46,542 nt of DNA, from contig VBID01000147.1 of NCBI GenBank assembly GCA_005880615.1, positions 1 to 46,542 of the forward strand, written 5' to 3'. The DNA is from Chloroflexota bacterium. Lineage in GTDB: Bacteria; Chloroflexota; Dormibacteria; CF-121. The position numbers were made by a program, and so were the translations under genes. The notes beneath the pieces were generated by a model. It searched no databases. It saw nothing but the letters and a program-made list of their open reading frames with translations, and was not told the DNA's origin. Of the stretch, positions 8,252 through 14,858 are shown piece after piece. Position 1 is the first letter of the stretch. Each line of letters starts with the position of its first letter.

Positions 8252-9855
8252 CAGCACGGGTGGTGGGCGTCTTTCCAATGGAGGCGCACGCCCGGCGGCG
8301 CCGCCTGTTCGCCGCGCTGGAGGCGGCCTTCCCGCTGCGTTTCGAGGGCCGCGATCAGGCGGACACGGATGGCCTGGATGGCGCGGTGTTCGTGGGCGCA
8401 GCGCCGCCCGCCAAGCCGCCTGCGTGCCCCTGGCTCTCCTTCGAGCACGACCGCGTTGCCAGTCCAGCCCGTGCCTCGGTCCACATCGGGACCGATCCCC
8501 TGATCGATGCGCGGCTGCGGGGCCGCACGCTGACCGAGGGCCTCGCCGGCGCCGCCAGGCCGCTTCGTCCGGCTGACTCCGGGCGGGTGCTGGCGACGAC
8601 GCCTGCTGGCCCGGTCTGGCTGGCCTCTGCGGAGGAACCGCGGCGCTATTTGGCCTCGGTCGCCCCGGCCGAGCTGGCCGCGGACGAGCCCCTGCGTGCC
8701 CGGCTCCGGGCCGGGTCGTTCCTGGGACTGCTGCCGCTGATCCACCTCCTCCGCGAAATCTGTGCGGAGCGACCCTGGACCCAGCCAGCGCCGCGGGCGT
8801 GCTTCATCATCGATGACCCCAACCTGCACGCGCTGACGTACGGGCACGTCGACTTTCGCCGGCTGGTGGCCCACGCCGCCCGCGGCGGGTACCACGTGGC
8901 CATCGCCAGTACCCCTCTCGACTACGGCTTTGTCCACCGGCGAGCGGCCGCCCTGTTCCGTGAGCGCTCGGGACAGATCTCGCTGGCCATCCACGGCAAC
9001 AACCACGAGCGCCACGAACTGGCCCGCGTCCATGACGAGGCAGCTGCCCTGGCGCTAGGTGCCCAGGCGCTACGCCGGAGCCGGCGGTTGGAGCAGCGAA
9101 CGGGCCTGCGGGTGTCGCGCGTGATGTGCGCGCCCCACGAGGAATGCAACCAGGTGATGGTGCGAGCGCTGTTTCGCCTCGGTTTCGACGGCCTGGCCAG
9201 GGAGCTGATGGCGCCGGTCAGCCAGCCGGCAGCCAGGGCGGGGGGCGTGCTGGCCGATTGGGAGCCGGCCGAGCTGATCGGCGGCCTCCCCGTGCTGCCC
9301 CGATATGGTCTGAGGGCCGACGGGGAGGACCTGGTCTTCCGCTCCTACCTGAACCTGCCGATACTCGTCTGCCTCCACCACCAGGACCTGGCCGGCGGCC
9401 TGGACGTGCTCGACGCCACGGCAGCGAAGGTCAATCGCCTGGGGCCCCATTCGTGGATGTCGCTCACCGACATCTGCCGGTCGAATGCCGTCTGGTGGCG
9501 GATGGGGAATGCGCTGGTGGTCCGCCCCTACGCCCGACGGGTGGCGCTCCCCGTCGATCGCGATGTGGAGCGAATCGTGGTCGAGACGCCCCCGTCCGAG
9601 CCATCGGTCGAGCTCCGAATCTCGTGCGGCTCGGCCTCCACCTCCGGACCGGCGGGCGGCGCGTTCGACGTCGCCGGCCCCTTCCCCTCGCTGGTCGAGA
9701 TTGAAATGTCTTCGGTGGACCGGGTCGGTGCCGATGCCGTCCCGGCGCCGTCGCCGCGGGTCTGGCCCGTGGTTCGGCGGCTCCTGACCGAATCCCGGGA
9801 CCGACTGGCACCCCTCCCCCGCCCCCGGAGGCTGGCCCAACGCCTGATAGCGTAA
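8248..9855 (+). CDS. NodB-like polysaccharide deacetylase-fold protein
   Basis: This 535-residue protein begins at ATG 8248, overlapping the FkbH stop by 4 bp, so the two are co-translated. CFIIDDPNLH (D189/D190), then IHGNNHERHE (H249, H253) reproduce the Asp + H-x3-H metal triad of carbohydrate-esterase-4/NodB domains; MCAPHEECN may be the motif-3 position. The first 180 residues and last 100 residues have no recognised domain. No signal peptide is seen, unlike most exported polysaccharide deacetylases. Function is inferred: removal or modification of acyl groups on a sugar or lipid-linked product of the ACP/FkbH cassette. It may equally be a degenerate family member. Confidence 0.65.
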   Translation: MTARVVGVFPMEAHARRRRLFAALEAAFPLRFEGRDQADTDGLDGAVFVGAAPPAKPPACPWLSFEHDRVASPARASVHIGTDPLIDARLRGRTLTEGLAGAARPLRPADSGRVLATTPAGPVWLASAEEPRRYLASVAPAELAADEPLRARLRAGSFLGLLPLIHLLREICAERPWTQPAPRACFIIDDPNLHALTYGHVDFRRLVAHAARGGYHVAIASTPLDYGFVHRRAAALFRERSGQISLAIHGNNHERHELARVHDEAAALALGAQALRRSRRLEQRTGLRVSRVMCAPHEECNQVMVRALFRLGFDGLARELMAPVSQPAARAGGVLADWEPAELIGGLPVLPRYGLRADGEDLVFRSYLNLPILVCLHHQDLAGGLDVLDATAAKVNRLGPHSWMSLTDICRSNAVWWRMGNALVVRPYARRVALPVDRDVERIVVETPPSEPSVELRISCGSASTSGPAGGAFDVAGPFPSLVEIEMSSVDRVGADAVPAPSPRVWPVVRRLLTESRDRLAPLPRPRRLAQRLIA

Positions 9856-9891
9856 ATATCGGTATAGCTGATATCCTCGGTAAGCAAACTC

Positions 9892-10551
9892 ATGCGGAAC
9901 CCCGCCGACCGACTGACCCTCTACGGCGAGCGAAACGCCCCCGCCCAGGAACCCCCCGACCACCAGGAGCACGTGTTCCTGGAGGTGCTGGGGGAAACCG
10001 TGGAGACGGCCAACCGGAGCGGCGTGCCCTATTTGCTGGTGGGGGGGATCGCCTCGGGCATCATGGGCCGACCCCGCTGGACGCACGACCTGGATCTCTT
10101 CGTTCGCCCTCAGGATGCTCGGCCGCTGCTGCGGGTCTTTGCCGAGGCCGGCTTTCGCACCGAGGAGACCGACCCGGTCTGGCTATACAAGGCCTTCAAG
10201 CACGAGGTCCTCGTAGACCTGATTTTTTATGGGACCGGCGGCATCTACCTCGACGATGACATGCTGGCCCATAGTACCGTCCAGGAGTTCAAGGGCCACC
10301 ACGTCCGCATCCCGTCACCGGAGGATCTCATCGTGATCAAGGGCCTGGTCCACAAGGAGGAAACCTCGCGCCATTGGTTCGACGCGCTGGCGATGATCAG
10401 CCGCTGCGACCTGGACTGGGAGTACCTCCTCCGTCGGGCACGGCGCGGCTCCCGGCGGATGTTGAGCCTGCTCGTGTACGCCCAGTCGAATGATGTGCTG
10501 GTGCCCGACGGCGTGATCCGGCGGTTGTACGCAGCGATCTACGAAGGATAG
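9892..10551 (+). CDS. Nucleotidyltransferase-fold protein (AbiEii/DUF6036-like)
   Basis: In this 219-residue protein, VPYLLVGGIASGIMGRPRWTHDLDLFV contains the GG motif and the D-x-D metal pair of the polymerase-beta nucleotidyltransferase superfamily. RIPSPEDLIVIKGLVHKEETSRHWFDALAM is the conserved later part of the domain. Relatives include the AbiEii antitoxin/toxin type enzymes and stand-alone proteins of unknown substrate. No antitoxin partner is visible; the next gene is a small BON protein starting about 40 bp downstream. It may modify RNA or protein, but sequence alone does not say. Confidence 0.78.
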   Translation: MRNPADRLTLYGERNAPAQEPPDHQEHVFLEVLGETVETANRSGVPYLLVGGIASGIMGRPRWTHDLDLFVRPQDARPLLRVFAEAGFRTEETDPVWLYKAFKHEVLVDLIFYGTGGIYLDDDMLAHSTVQEFKGHHVRIPSPEDLIVIKGLVHKEETSRHWFDALAMISRCDLDWEYLLRRARRGSRRMLSLLVYAQSNDVLVPDGVIRRLYAAIYEG

Positions 10552-10594
10552 GGAGGGCCGCCTGAAAGAGCCGAATGACTATGCGGGCGAGCAC

Positions 10595-10819
10595 TTGCGC
10601 GACCAGCTCATCCATGACCCTCGCTTACACGAGCAGGACCTGACCGTACGGGTGGAAGAGACGCGGGTCACGGTGGGCGGTCGGGTCTCCACCCCGGAAC
10701 GGCAGCGGGCCGTCACCCTGGCGGCGCAGGAACTGATGCCTGGCAAGGAGATCGCCAACGAGACCGTCGTCGTGGCCCAGGACGAGCCTGAGCCCGGCGG
10801 CGACGAGCGGATGGCGTGA
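10595..10819 (+). CDS. Small BON-domain protein
   Basis: The frame gives 74 residues from a TTG at 10595 with the BON pattern: LRDQLIHDPRL, then LTVRVEETRVTVGGRVSTPERQ and a helix ending in NETVVVAQDE. A better ribosome site (GGGAGG at 10551-10556) lies upstream and would suit an in-frame CTG at 10562, adding 11 residues; no ATG or GTG is available in this frame. BON domains bind phospholipid or osmotic-stress ligands, usually in the cell envelope. No signal peptide is seen. Its stop overlaps the next gene's GTG. The larger BON protein at 32212-32736 is a second family member in this window. Confidence 0.72.
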   Translation: MRDQLIHDPRLHEQDLTVRVEETRVTVGGRVSTPERQRAVTLAAQELMPGKEIANETVVVAQDEPEPGGDERMA

Positions 10820-11556
10820 TTCGGGTCGCCGCGGTCGGCGACCTGCATGCCGGGGTCGACTCCAGGGGCCTGCTGCGGCCCGGATTCGAGCGGGTAGCGG
10901 AACGGGCCGATCTGCTCCTCCTGGCCGGCGACCTGACCCGCTGCGGCGATCCAGACGAAGCGCGGGTCCTGACGGAGGAACTCAGCGACGTTGGGCTGCC
11001 ACGCATCGCCGTGCTGGGCAACCACGACTATGAGGCGGGCCGGGAGGACGAGGTGCGCCGCATCCTGGAGCAGGCGGGCATCCAGGTTCTCGAGGGCGAA
11101 TCCACTGTTCTCGATGCGGGGGGCGTTCGGGTGGGGATCGCCGGCTCCAAGGGCTTCGGCGGCGGATTCACCGGCGCCTGCGCGACCGATTTCGGCGAGC
11201 CGGAGATGAAGGCGTTTGTCCGCCACACCAAGAAGCTGGCCAGCCACCTGGAAGAGGCGTTGCGGGAGCTGGACGGGGTGGACGTCAAGATCGCCTTGAT
11301 GCACTACGCCCCAGTGGAAGCCACGTTAGGGTCGGAGCCGCTCGAAATCTACCCGTTCCTGGGCAGCTACCTGCTAGCCGAGGCGGTCGACCATGGCGGG
11401 GCCCATCTGGCGATCCACGGCCATGCGCACCGGGGGGCGGAGAAAGGCGTGACGCCTGGCGGCGTGCCGGTCCGCAATGTGGCCCAGCCCGTAATCAGGC
11501 ACGCCTACTACGTGTACTCTTTCAACGGGAAGTCCGCGCTGGCCGCCACTGCCTGA
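10816..11556 (+). CDS. Calcineurin-like metallophosphoesterase
   Basis: A 246-residue protein with all phosphoesterase motifs: VGDLHAG (D-x-H), LLLAGDLTRCGD (GD), VLGNHDYEAG (GNHD), LMHYAP, and IHGHAHRGAEKG (GHxH). It binds two metal ions and hydrolyses phosphate monoesters, diesters or nucleotides; the substrate is not evident. The start is a GTG overlapping the BON stop by 4 bp, so both are in one transcript with the nucleotidyltransferase. Confidence 0.9.
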   Translation: MIRVAAVGDLHAGVDSRGLLRPGFERVAERADLLLLAGDLTRCGDPDEARVLTEELSDVGLPRIAVLGNHDYEAGREDEVRRILEQAGIQVLEGESTVLDAGGVRVGIAGSKGFGGGFTGACATDFGEPEMKAFVRHTKKLASHLEEALRELDGVDVKIALMHYAPVEATLGSEPLEIYPFLGSYLLAEAVDHGGAHLAIHGHAHRGAEKGVTPGGVPVRNVAQPVIRHAYYVYSFNGKSALAATA

Positions 11557-11584
11557 GCGCCCGGAACGGCGCGCTATAGTCGCG

Positions 11585-12208
11585 GTGGTGCGCGAAGACT
11601 GGACGACGGTCTACGAGACGCATAACCGGATCGATGCTGACCTGGTCCGGACGACCCTGGAGGGCGCCGGCTTCCAGGTCATGGAGCGGGGCGATACGGG
11701 CATGTTTGCAGGCGGGCCCCCCGCCAACTTCGCGGGCTTCATCGCGCTCGCGGTGCCGCCGGAAGACGCCGATGACGCCCGGGCCGTCCTCAAAGACGAG
11801 TCGAGGCAGGCGAGCGCGGACCCTCCAGAGGGCGAAGCGTCGATCTCACTCAGCCAGGCGGCGAGCGACATCCTGGCGTTACGCCAGCGCCATTCCGTTG
11901 CCGGCTGCAAGTACTGCGGGATCCCAACGCTGGACCTGCGCGAGGACGAGCTGGAGAGCCGGCCGGTCGCCCTGCTCCGGGCGGCCGGTCTGGGGGTGAA
12001 CAGCGCGTCATTTACCGACTTCGAGCCTGGCGAGCGAATTTGCACCGAGTGCGCGGCCCACGAGGTGGAGTGCGATCTCTGTGGCCGGCAGATGGACAGC
12101 TTCCTGGACGGCGGTGTGTACCGGCGGGCGAACGCGGATGAAGCCTACGTCTGCACGAGGTGCGCCGGCCGGCTCGACGACAGCCTCGAGCGAGACCGGG
12201 ATTGGTAG
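11585..12208 (+). CDS. DUF2007-like (DSP) domain plus zinc-ribbon protein
   Basis: The 207-residue protein starts at GTG 11585 or 11588. Residues 5-80 (TVYETHNRIDADLVRTTLEG and FIALAVPPEDADDARAVLKD) match the DUF2007 'putative signal transducing protein' domain. The C-terminal half has pairs of cysteines (CKYC, CTEC, CDLC, CTRC) that would bind two or more zinc ions. Function is unknown. The second half of this gene was copied to 13757-14178. A strong hairpin follows at 12244, ending this gene cluster. Confidence 0.75.
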   Translation: MVREDWTTVYETHNRIDADLVRTTLEGAGFQVMERGDTGMFAGGPPANFAGFIALAVPPEDADDARAVLKDESRQASADPPEGEASISLSQAASDILALRQRHSVAGCKYCGIPTLDLREDELESRPVALLRAAGLGVNSASFTDFEPGERICTECAAHEVECDLCGRQMDSFLDGGVYRRANADEAYVCTRCAGRLDDSLERDRDW

Positions 12209-12243
12209 TGGCCCGCGAAACTTAATTCGTCCATGTCTGAACT

Positions 12244-12273
12244 AGACGGGCCGTTCCTCGGAACGGCCCGTCT
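12244..12273 (+). terminator. Strong hairpin terminator
   Basis: AGACGGGCCGTTC pairs perfectly with GAACGGCCCGTCT, giving a 13-bp stem around a CTCG tetraloop. It lies 36 bp after the stop of the zinc-ribbon gene. The 3' side is only moderately U-rich (CTCTGCC), so it is a strong hairpin without a classic U-tract. It may also serve the convergent gene ending at 12339. Confidence 0.75.
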
Positions 12274-12338
12274 CTGCCTGCACTTCCTTCAGGAAATTAC
12301 CGTCGCTCCGTCACGACGGTCCTCCGGTGTTGAGTCAG

Positions 12339-13106
12339 TCAGGCTCCGCTTTTCACCACGAAGTTGCCCGCCACAACGGTTTGTGGAGTTTTGCCCTCGG
12401 TGCAGGGCGCCGAGTTCGCGTCGCTGTGGAGCTGGTCGGTAGTTGGGGAGGGAAAGTCATCGATGGTCAGGCTCAGTTCCGTAGTCGTTGCAAAGAGGCC
12501 AGTCGGCGTCCCTTCGACGGTGCCGGTCACGATGGCCTCAGCTTGGGCGCCGTTCGCACCCGGCACGGTCACCTGCAGACAATCTACGGCAAATTTGGCC
12601 TGTGAGGAGGAACAGTTACCCTTCCCCAGCACCGTAATGTGCCCGGTCGCTGAGGTGTCCGGAGCGCCGGTATCTTTGTGCGCGCTGAGGTTGACGTCGA
12701 GGGCCCCGCCCGTTGGGGGGCAAACATTCGCCGATTGGGTGAGCCGGACCGCTCCCACGGCGAAGTCATGCGCCGAATCCGCATACGCCGGATGAGCGAG
12801 GCCGGCCAGATTCAAGATCGTGGCCAGCAGCGGGCTGCTACCCACGGTAACCGTGCAACTGATTCCTGCCGGGTACAGAAGCATGGCCTCGACCGAGTCC
12901 TGCAATTCCTGCAGCGTATTTGTGTCCAGGGTCAGGTTCAGGTTAGTGCCGTCGTCGCATGAGAGGTTCACCAGGCTGTCTGCGTACGCGGTGGTTGTCG
13001 ACGCCCCAGCGACCAGGGCCAGCGCGGCAACCAGGCCGAGAACCGGTCGCCTCATGCCAGTCTTTCGTTTCCGGTGGGGGTTCCCTGTTTGATCCGTAGC
13101 AATCAT
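12339..13106 (-). CDS. Secreted protein of unknown function
   Basis: The product is exported: RPVLGLVAALALVAGAS followed by TTTAYA-D looks like a signal peptide with a cleavage site. ATG 13106 follows GGGAGAGAGAAG, a good ribosome site, and gives 255 residues; ATG 13055 would start directly at the signal sequence. The mature part is Ser/Thr/Gly-rich, with several cysteines that may form disulfides, and no recognised domain. It contains HITVLGKGNCSSS and LQVTVPGANGAQAEA, which suggest beta-strands. It is transcribed toward the terminator at 12244 and has no evident operon partner. Confidence 0.6.
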   Translation of the reverse strand: MIATDQTGNPHRKRKTGMRRPVLGLVAALALVAGASTTTAYADSLVNLSCDDGTNLNLTLDTNTLQELQDSVEAMLLYPAGISCTVTVGSSPLLATILNLAGLAHPAYADSAHDFAVGAVRLTQSANVCPPTGGALDVNLSAHKDTGAPDTSATGHITVLGKGNCSSSQAKFAVDCLQVTVPGANGAQAEAIVTGTVEGTPTGLFATTTELSLTIDDFPSPTTDQLHSDANSAPCTEGKTPQTVVAGNFVVKSGA

Positions 13107-13677
13107 CTTCTCTCTCCCACTTGCGTCTAACCTCACTGCCTCTTATTGGTGCGCTCTTCGAAATCGGTGCAATCGCCGCAAGCTCAGCCGTTCATCGGAC
13201 CGGATGTAAGCTGTTAACGACACTACACCGTTGCCTTATATCTCGCATATGGTCCAGAGAAGGCCATACCTGCGCCGGCTAGCACCGCCACCGTCTTTCT
13301 GAATCTAAACAGGCCCTTCATCTTTTGACCTCCCGTTTGACCTGCCGCGCAATGCACGAATGAATTTGACTCTGCGTGATTCGATCATGGGACGGACGGT
13401 CAAGGTGCTGTAGAGGCAGTTTTGGTAGTGAGCCAATCCCGATCCCGAGTCACGGGAGTCTGTCCCGCAGGTCTCGGGAACCTCAGCCAGACCTTGTCCC
13501 AGAACCCTGGGGGACAACTGAGGAACAGATCGTCCTACGAAACGATGTTCCCGGGCGCACAGGAGGTCGATGCAGGTTTGCATCCTGGGTCTTCACTGTT
13601 CCACGCACCAAGCGAACGACATGGGGGCAGCGGCGAGGTTGCGTGAACGTCGAGAAGCTAGCTGGCGTCGGCGAGGA
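13107..13677. other. Long gap without a confident gene
   Basis: About 570 bp between the secreted-protein gene and the remnant at 13678. Short open frames exist on the plus strand (13376-13681, 13422-13646) but they lack recognisable domains and have biased, Arg/Ser-rich composition typical of spurious frames. The stretch 13137-13320 is noticeably more AT-rich than its surroundings and probably carries the promoter of the secreted-protein gene. The frame of the duplicated zinc-ribbon segment is open from 13570. Confidence 0.5.
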
Positions 13678-13755
13678 TTAGCCGACGAGGTGCACTGGCC
13701 CACGTTTGAGGCCGACAGCCACGGTCACGGTGTCGACGGCCACCGTGCCCGGGCC
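13678..13755 (-). pseudogene. Remnant of a third TadG-like gene (last 25 codons and stop)
   Basis: Read on the minus strand, 13755-13678 encodes G-P-G-T-V-A-V-D-T-V-T-V-A-V-G-L-K and R-G-P-V-H-L-V-G-stop. The genes at 16942 and 19073 end in nearly the same sequence (VTVAVGLKGGPVHLVG or ...VS). Only the 3' end survives; immediately beyond it the sequence switches to the copy of the zinc-ribbon gene, with the shared 10-mer GCCCGGGCCG at the joint (13747-13756). This is the scar of a duplication or recombination event. Confidence 0.8.
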
Positions 13756-13756
13756 G

Positions 13757-14178
13757 CCCTCAAAGGCGAGTCGAGGCAGGCGAGCGAGGAACCTCCAGAG
13801 GGCGAAGCGTCGATCTCACTCAGCCAGGCGGCGAGTGACATCCTGGCGTTACGCCAGCGCCATTCCGTTGCCGGCTGCAAGTACTGCGAGATCCCAACGC
13901 TGGACCTGCGCGAGGACAAGCTGGAGAGCCGGCCGGTAGCCCTTCTCCGGGCGGCTGGCCTGGGGGTCAACAGCGCGTCGTTCAGCGAATTCGAGCCGGG
14001 CGAACGGATCTGCACCGAGTGCGCTGCTCACGAGGTCAAGTGCGATCTGTGCGGCCGGCAGATGGACGGGTTCCTGGACGGCGGGGTATACCGCCGGGCG
14101 AACGCCGACGAAGCCTACCTGTGTAAGAGCTGCACTGGCGAGCTCGGCGACGCCCTGGGCAAAACGCCCGACTGGTAG
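13757..14178 (+). pseudogene. Duplicated C-terminal half of the DUF2007/zinc-ribbon gene
   Basis: This 422-bp stretch aligns end to end, without a net indel, with 11787-12208 and keeps the same frame and all the CxxC pairs (CKYC, CTEC, CDLC, CKSC). Differences are mostly at third positions, with a more diverged C-terminus (TGELGDALGKTPDW versus AGRLDDSLERDRDW). The N-terminal DUF2007 half is missing. The frame is open from 13570, so a chimeric protein of up to 202 residues, with about 60 new N-terminal residues, is possible. Preservation of the zinc sites hints at selection, but no start or promoter is evident. Confidence 0.65.
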
Positions 14179-14417
14179 GTCAACGGCGGGCAGTGCCCCT
14201 CGGCCGTGAGTACTCGCCTAGGACAAGGGTACTGTCGGTGACGAATGCTAGGACTATCTGCCCACACCACAAATAGATCAATCACATTGTCAAGTTGTTC
14301 GTTCAGTGACAGCATCAGCAGTAGGAAGGGCATCACGCCGAGAGCGCGCGGAAAATCCGGCCGGATTTGAGGTGTGGCGCACTTCTCATTCAGGCAGGTG
14401 TAACCAAGGAGACTGTT

Positions 14418-14792
14418 ATGAAAGCGCTGCTCGACTACGACGCCATTGATTCGCTGACGGCCGTCGAGCTTCCTGATCGCCACATGCTCGACAGCTGCGA
14501 CCAGTGCATTTTCGTGATCTGGATAGACGCGTTCAACAACTGGACTGTCTTCTCAAACAACGACATCGCGACCGCTGTCAACAACTGCTACAACTATGGC
14601 GGAAATGTGACCCAGGTAGGCCACATCGACCCCGAAAACACCATCGACCCGAGCATCACCAACTCGGGCATCTTCACCGACACGAGCTCCATCACCGATC
14701 CGGCCCAGATCATCCAGATAGCCCAGGTCCAACAGGACAACACTGTAGTGTGCGATGCGCAAGCGTCGAACGGCCCGCCGGCTGTGTGGTAA
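14418..14792 (+). CDS. Small protein, candidate RiPP precursor
   Basis: A 124-residue protein starting at ATG 14418 after AAGGAGA. The N-terminal stretch (LLDYDAIDSLTAVELPDRHML) resembles a leader: acidic, helical, with an E-L-P-D-R core. The remainder is rich in Asn, Thr, Ile, Gln and Cys (CDQC; NNCYNYGGN; a late VVCDA) and almost lacks Arg/Lys, quite unlike the Arg-rich proteins around it. The local DNA is also less GC-rich. A 13-bp hairpin separates it from the PqqD-like/M50 gene, an arrangement common for highly expressed precursor genes. No family is recognised with certainty; it could also be a substrate or surface protein. Confidence 0.6.
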   Translation: MKALLDYDAIDSLTAVELPDRHMLDSCDQCIFVIWIDAFNNWTVFSNNDIATAVNNCYNYGGNVTQVGHIDPENTIDPSITNSGIFTDTSSITDPAQIIQIAQVQQDNTVVCDAQASNGPPAVW

Positions 14793-14814
14793 CAGAGACT
14801 AGCGCTGTGAGCAA

Positions 14815-14843
14815 GGACGAGCCAGGCTGGGCCTGGCTCGTCC
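14815..14843 (+). terminator. Intercistronic hairpin (attenuator)
   Basis: GGACGAGCCAGGC and GCCTGGCTCGTCC form a perfect 13-bp stem with a TGG loop, 22 bp after the small-protein stop and 15 bp before the protease start. There is no U-tract. Its position suggests partial termination or 3'-end protection, allowing more of the small protein than of the downstream enzyme. Confidence 0.7.
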
Positions 14844-14858
14844 TATGAGCTCCAGGGC

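Noticed and set aside
9856-9891. AT-rich inverted repeat (ATATC...GATAT) after the deacetylase-like gene
   Set aside because: Weak and short; cannot be told from chance and has no U-tract.
13137-13320. Riboswitch or ncRNA in the AT-richer gap
   Set aside because: No conserved riboswitch core or stable paired structure could be recognised by eye.
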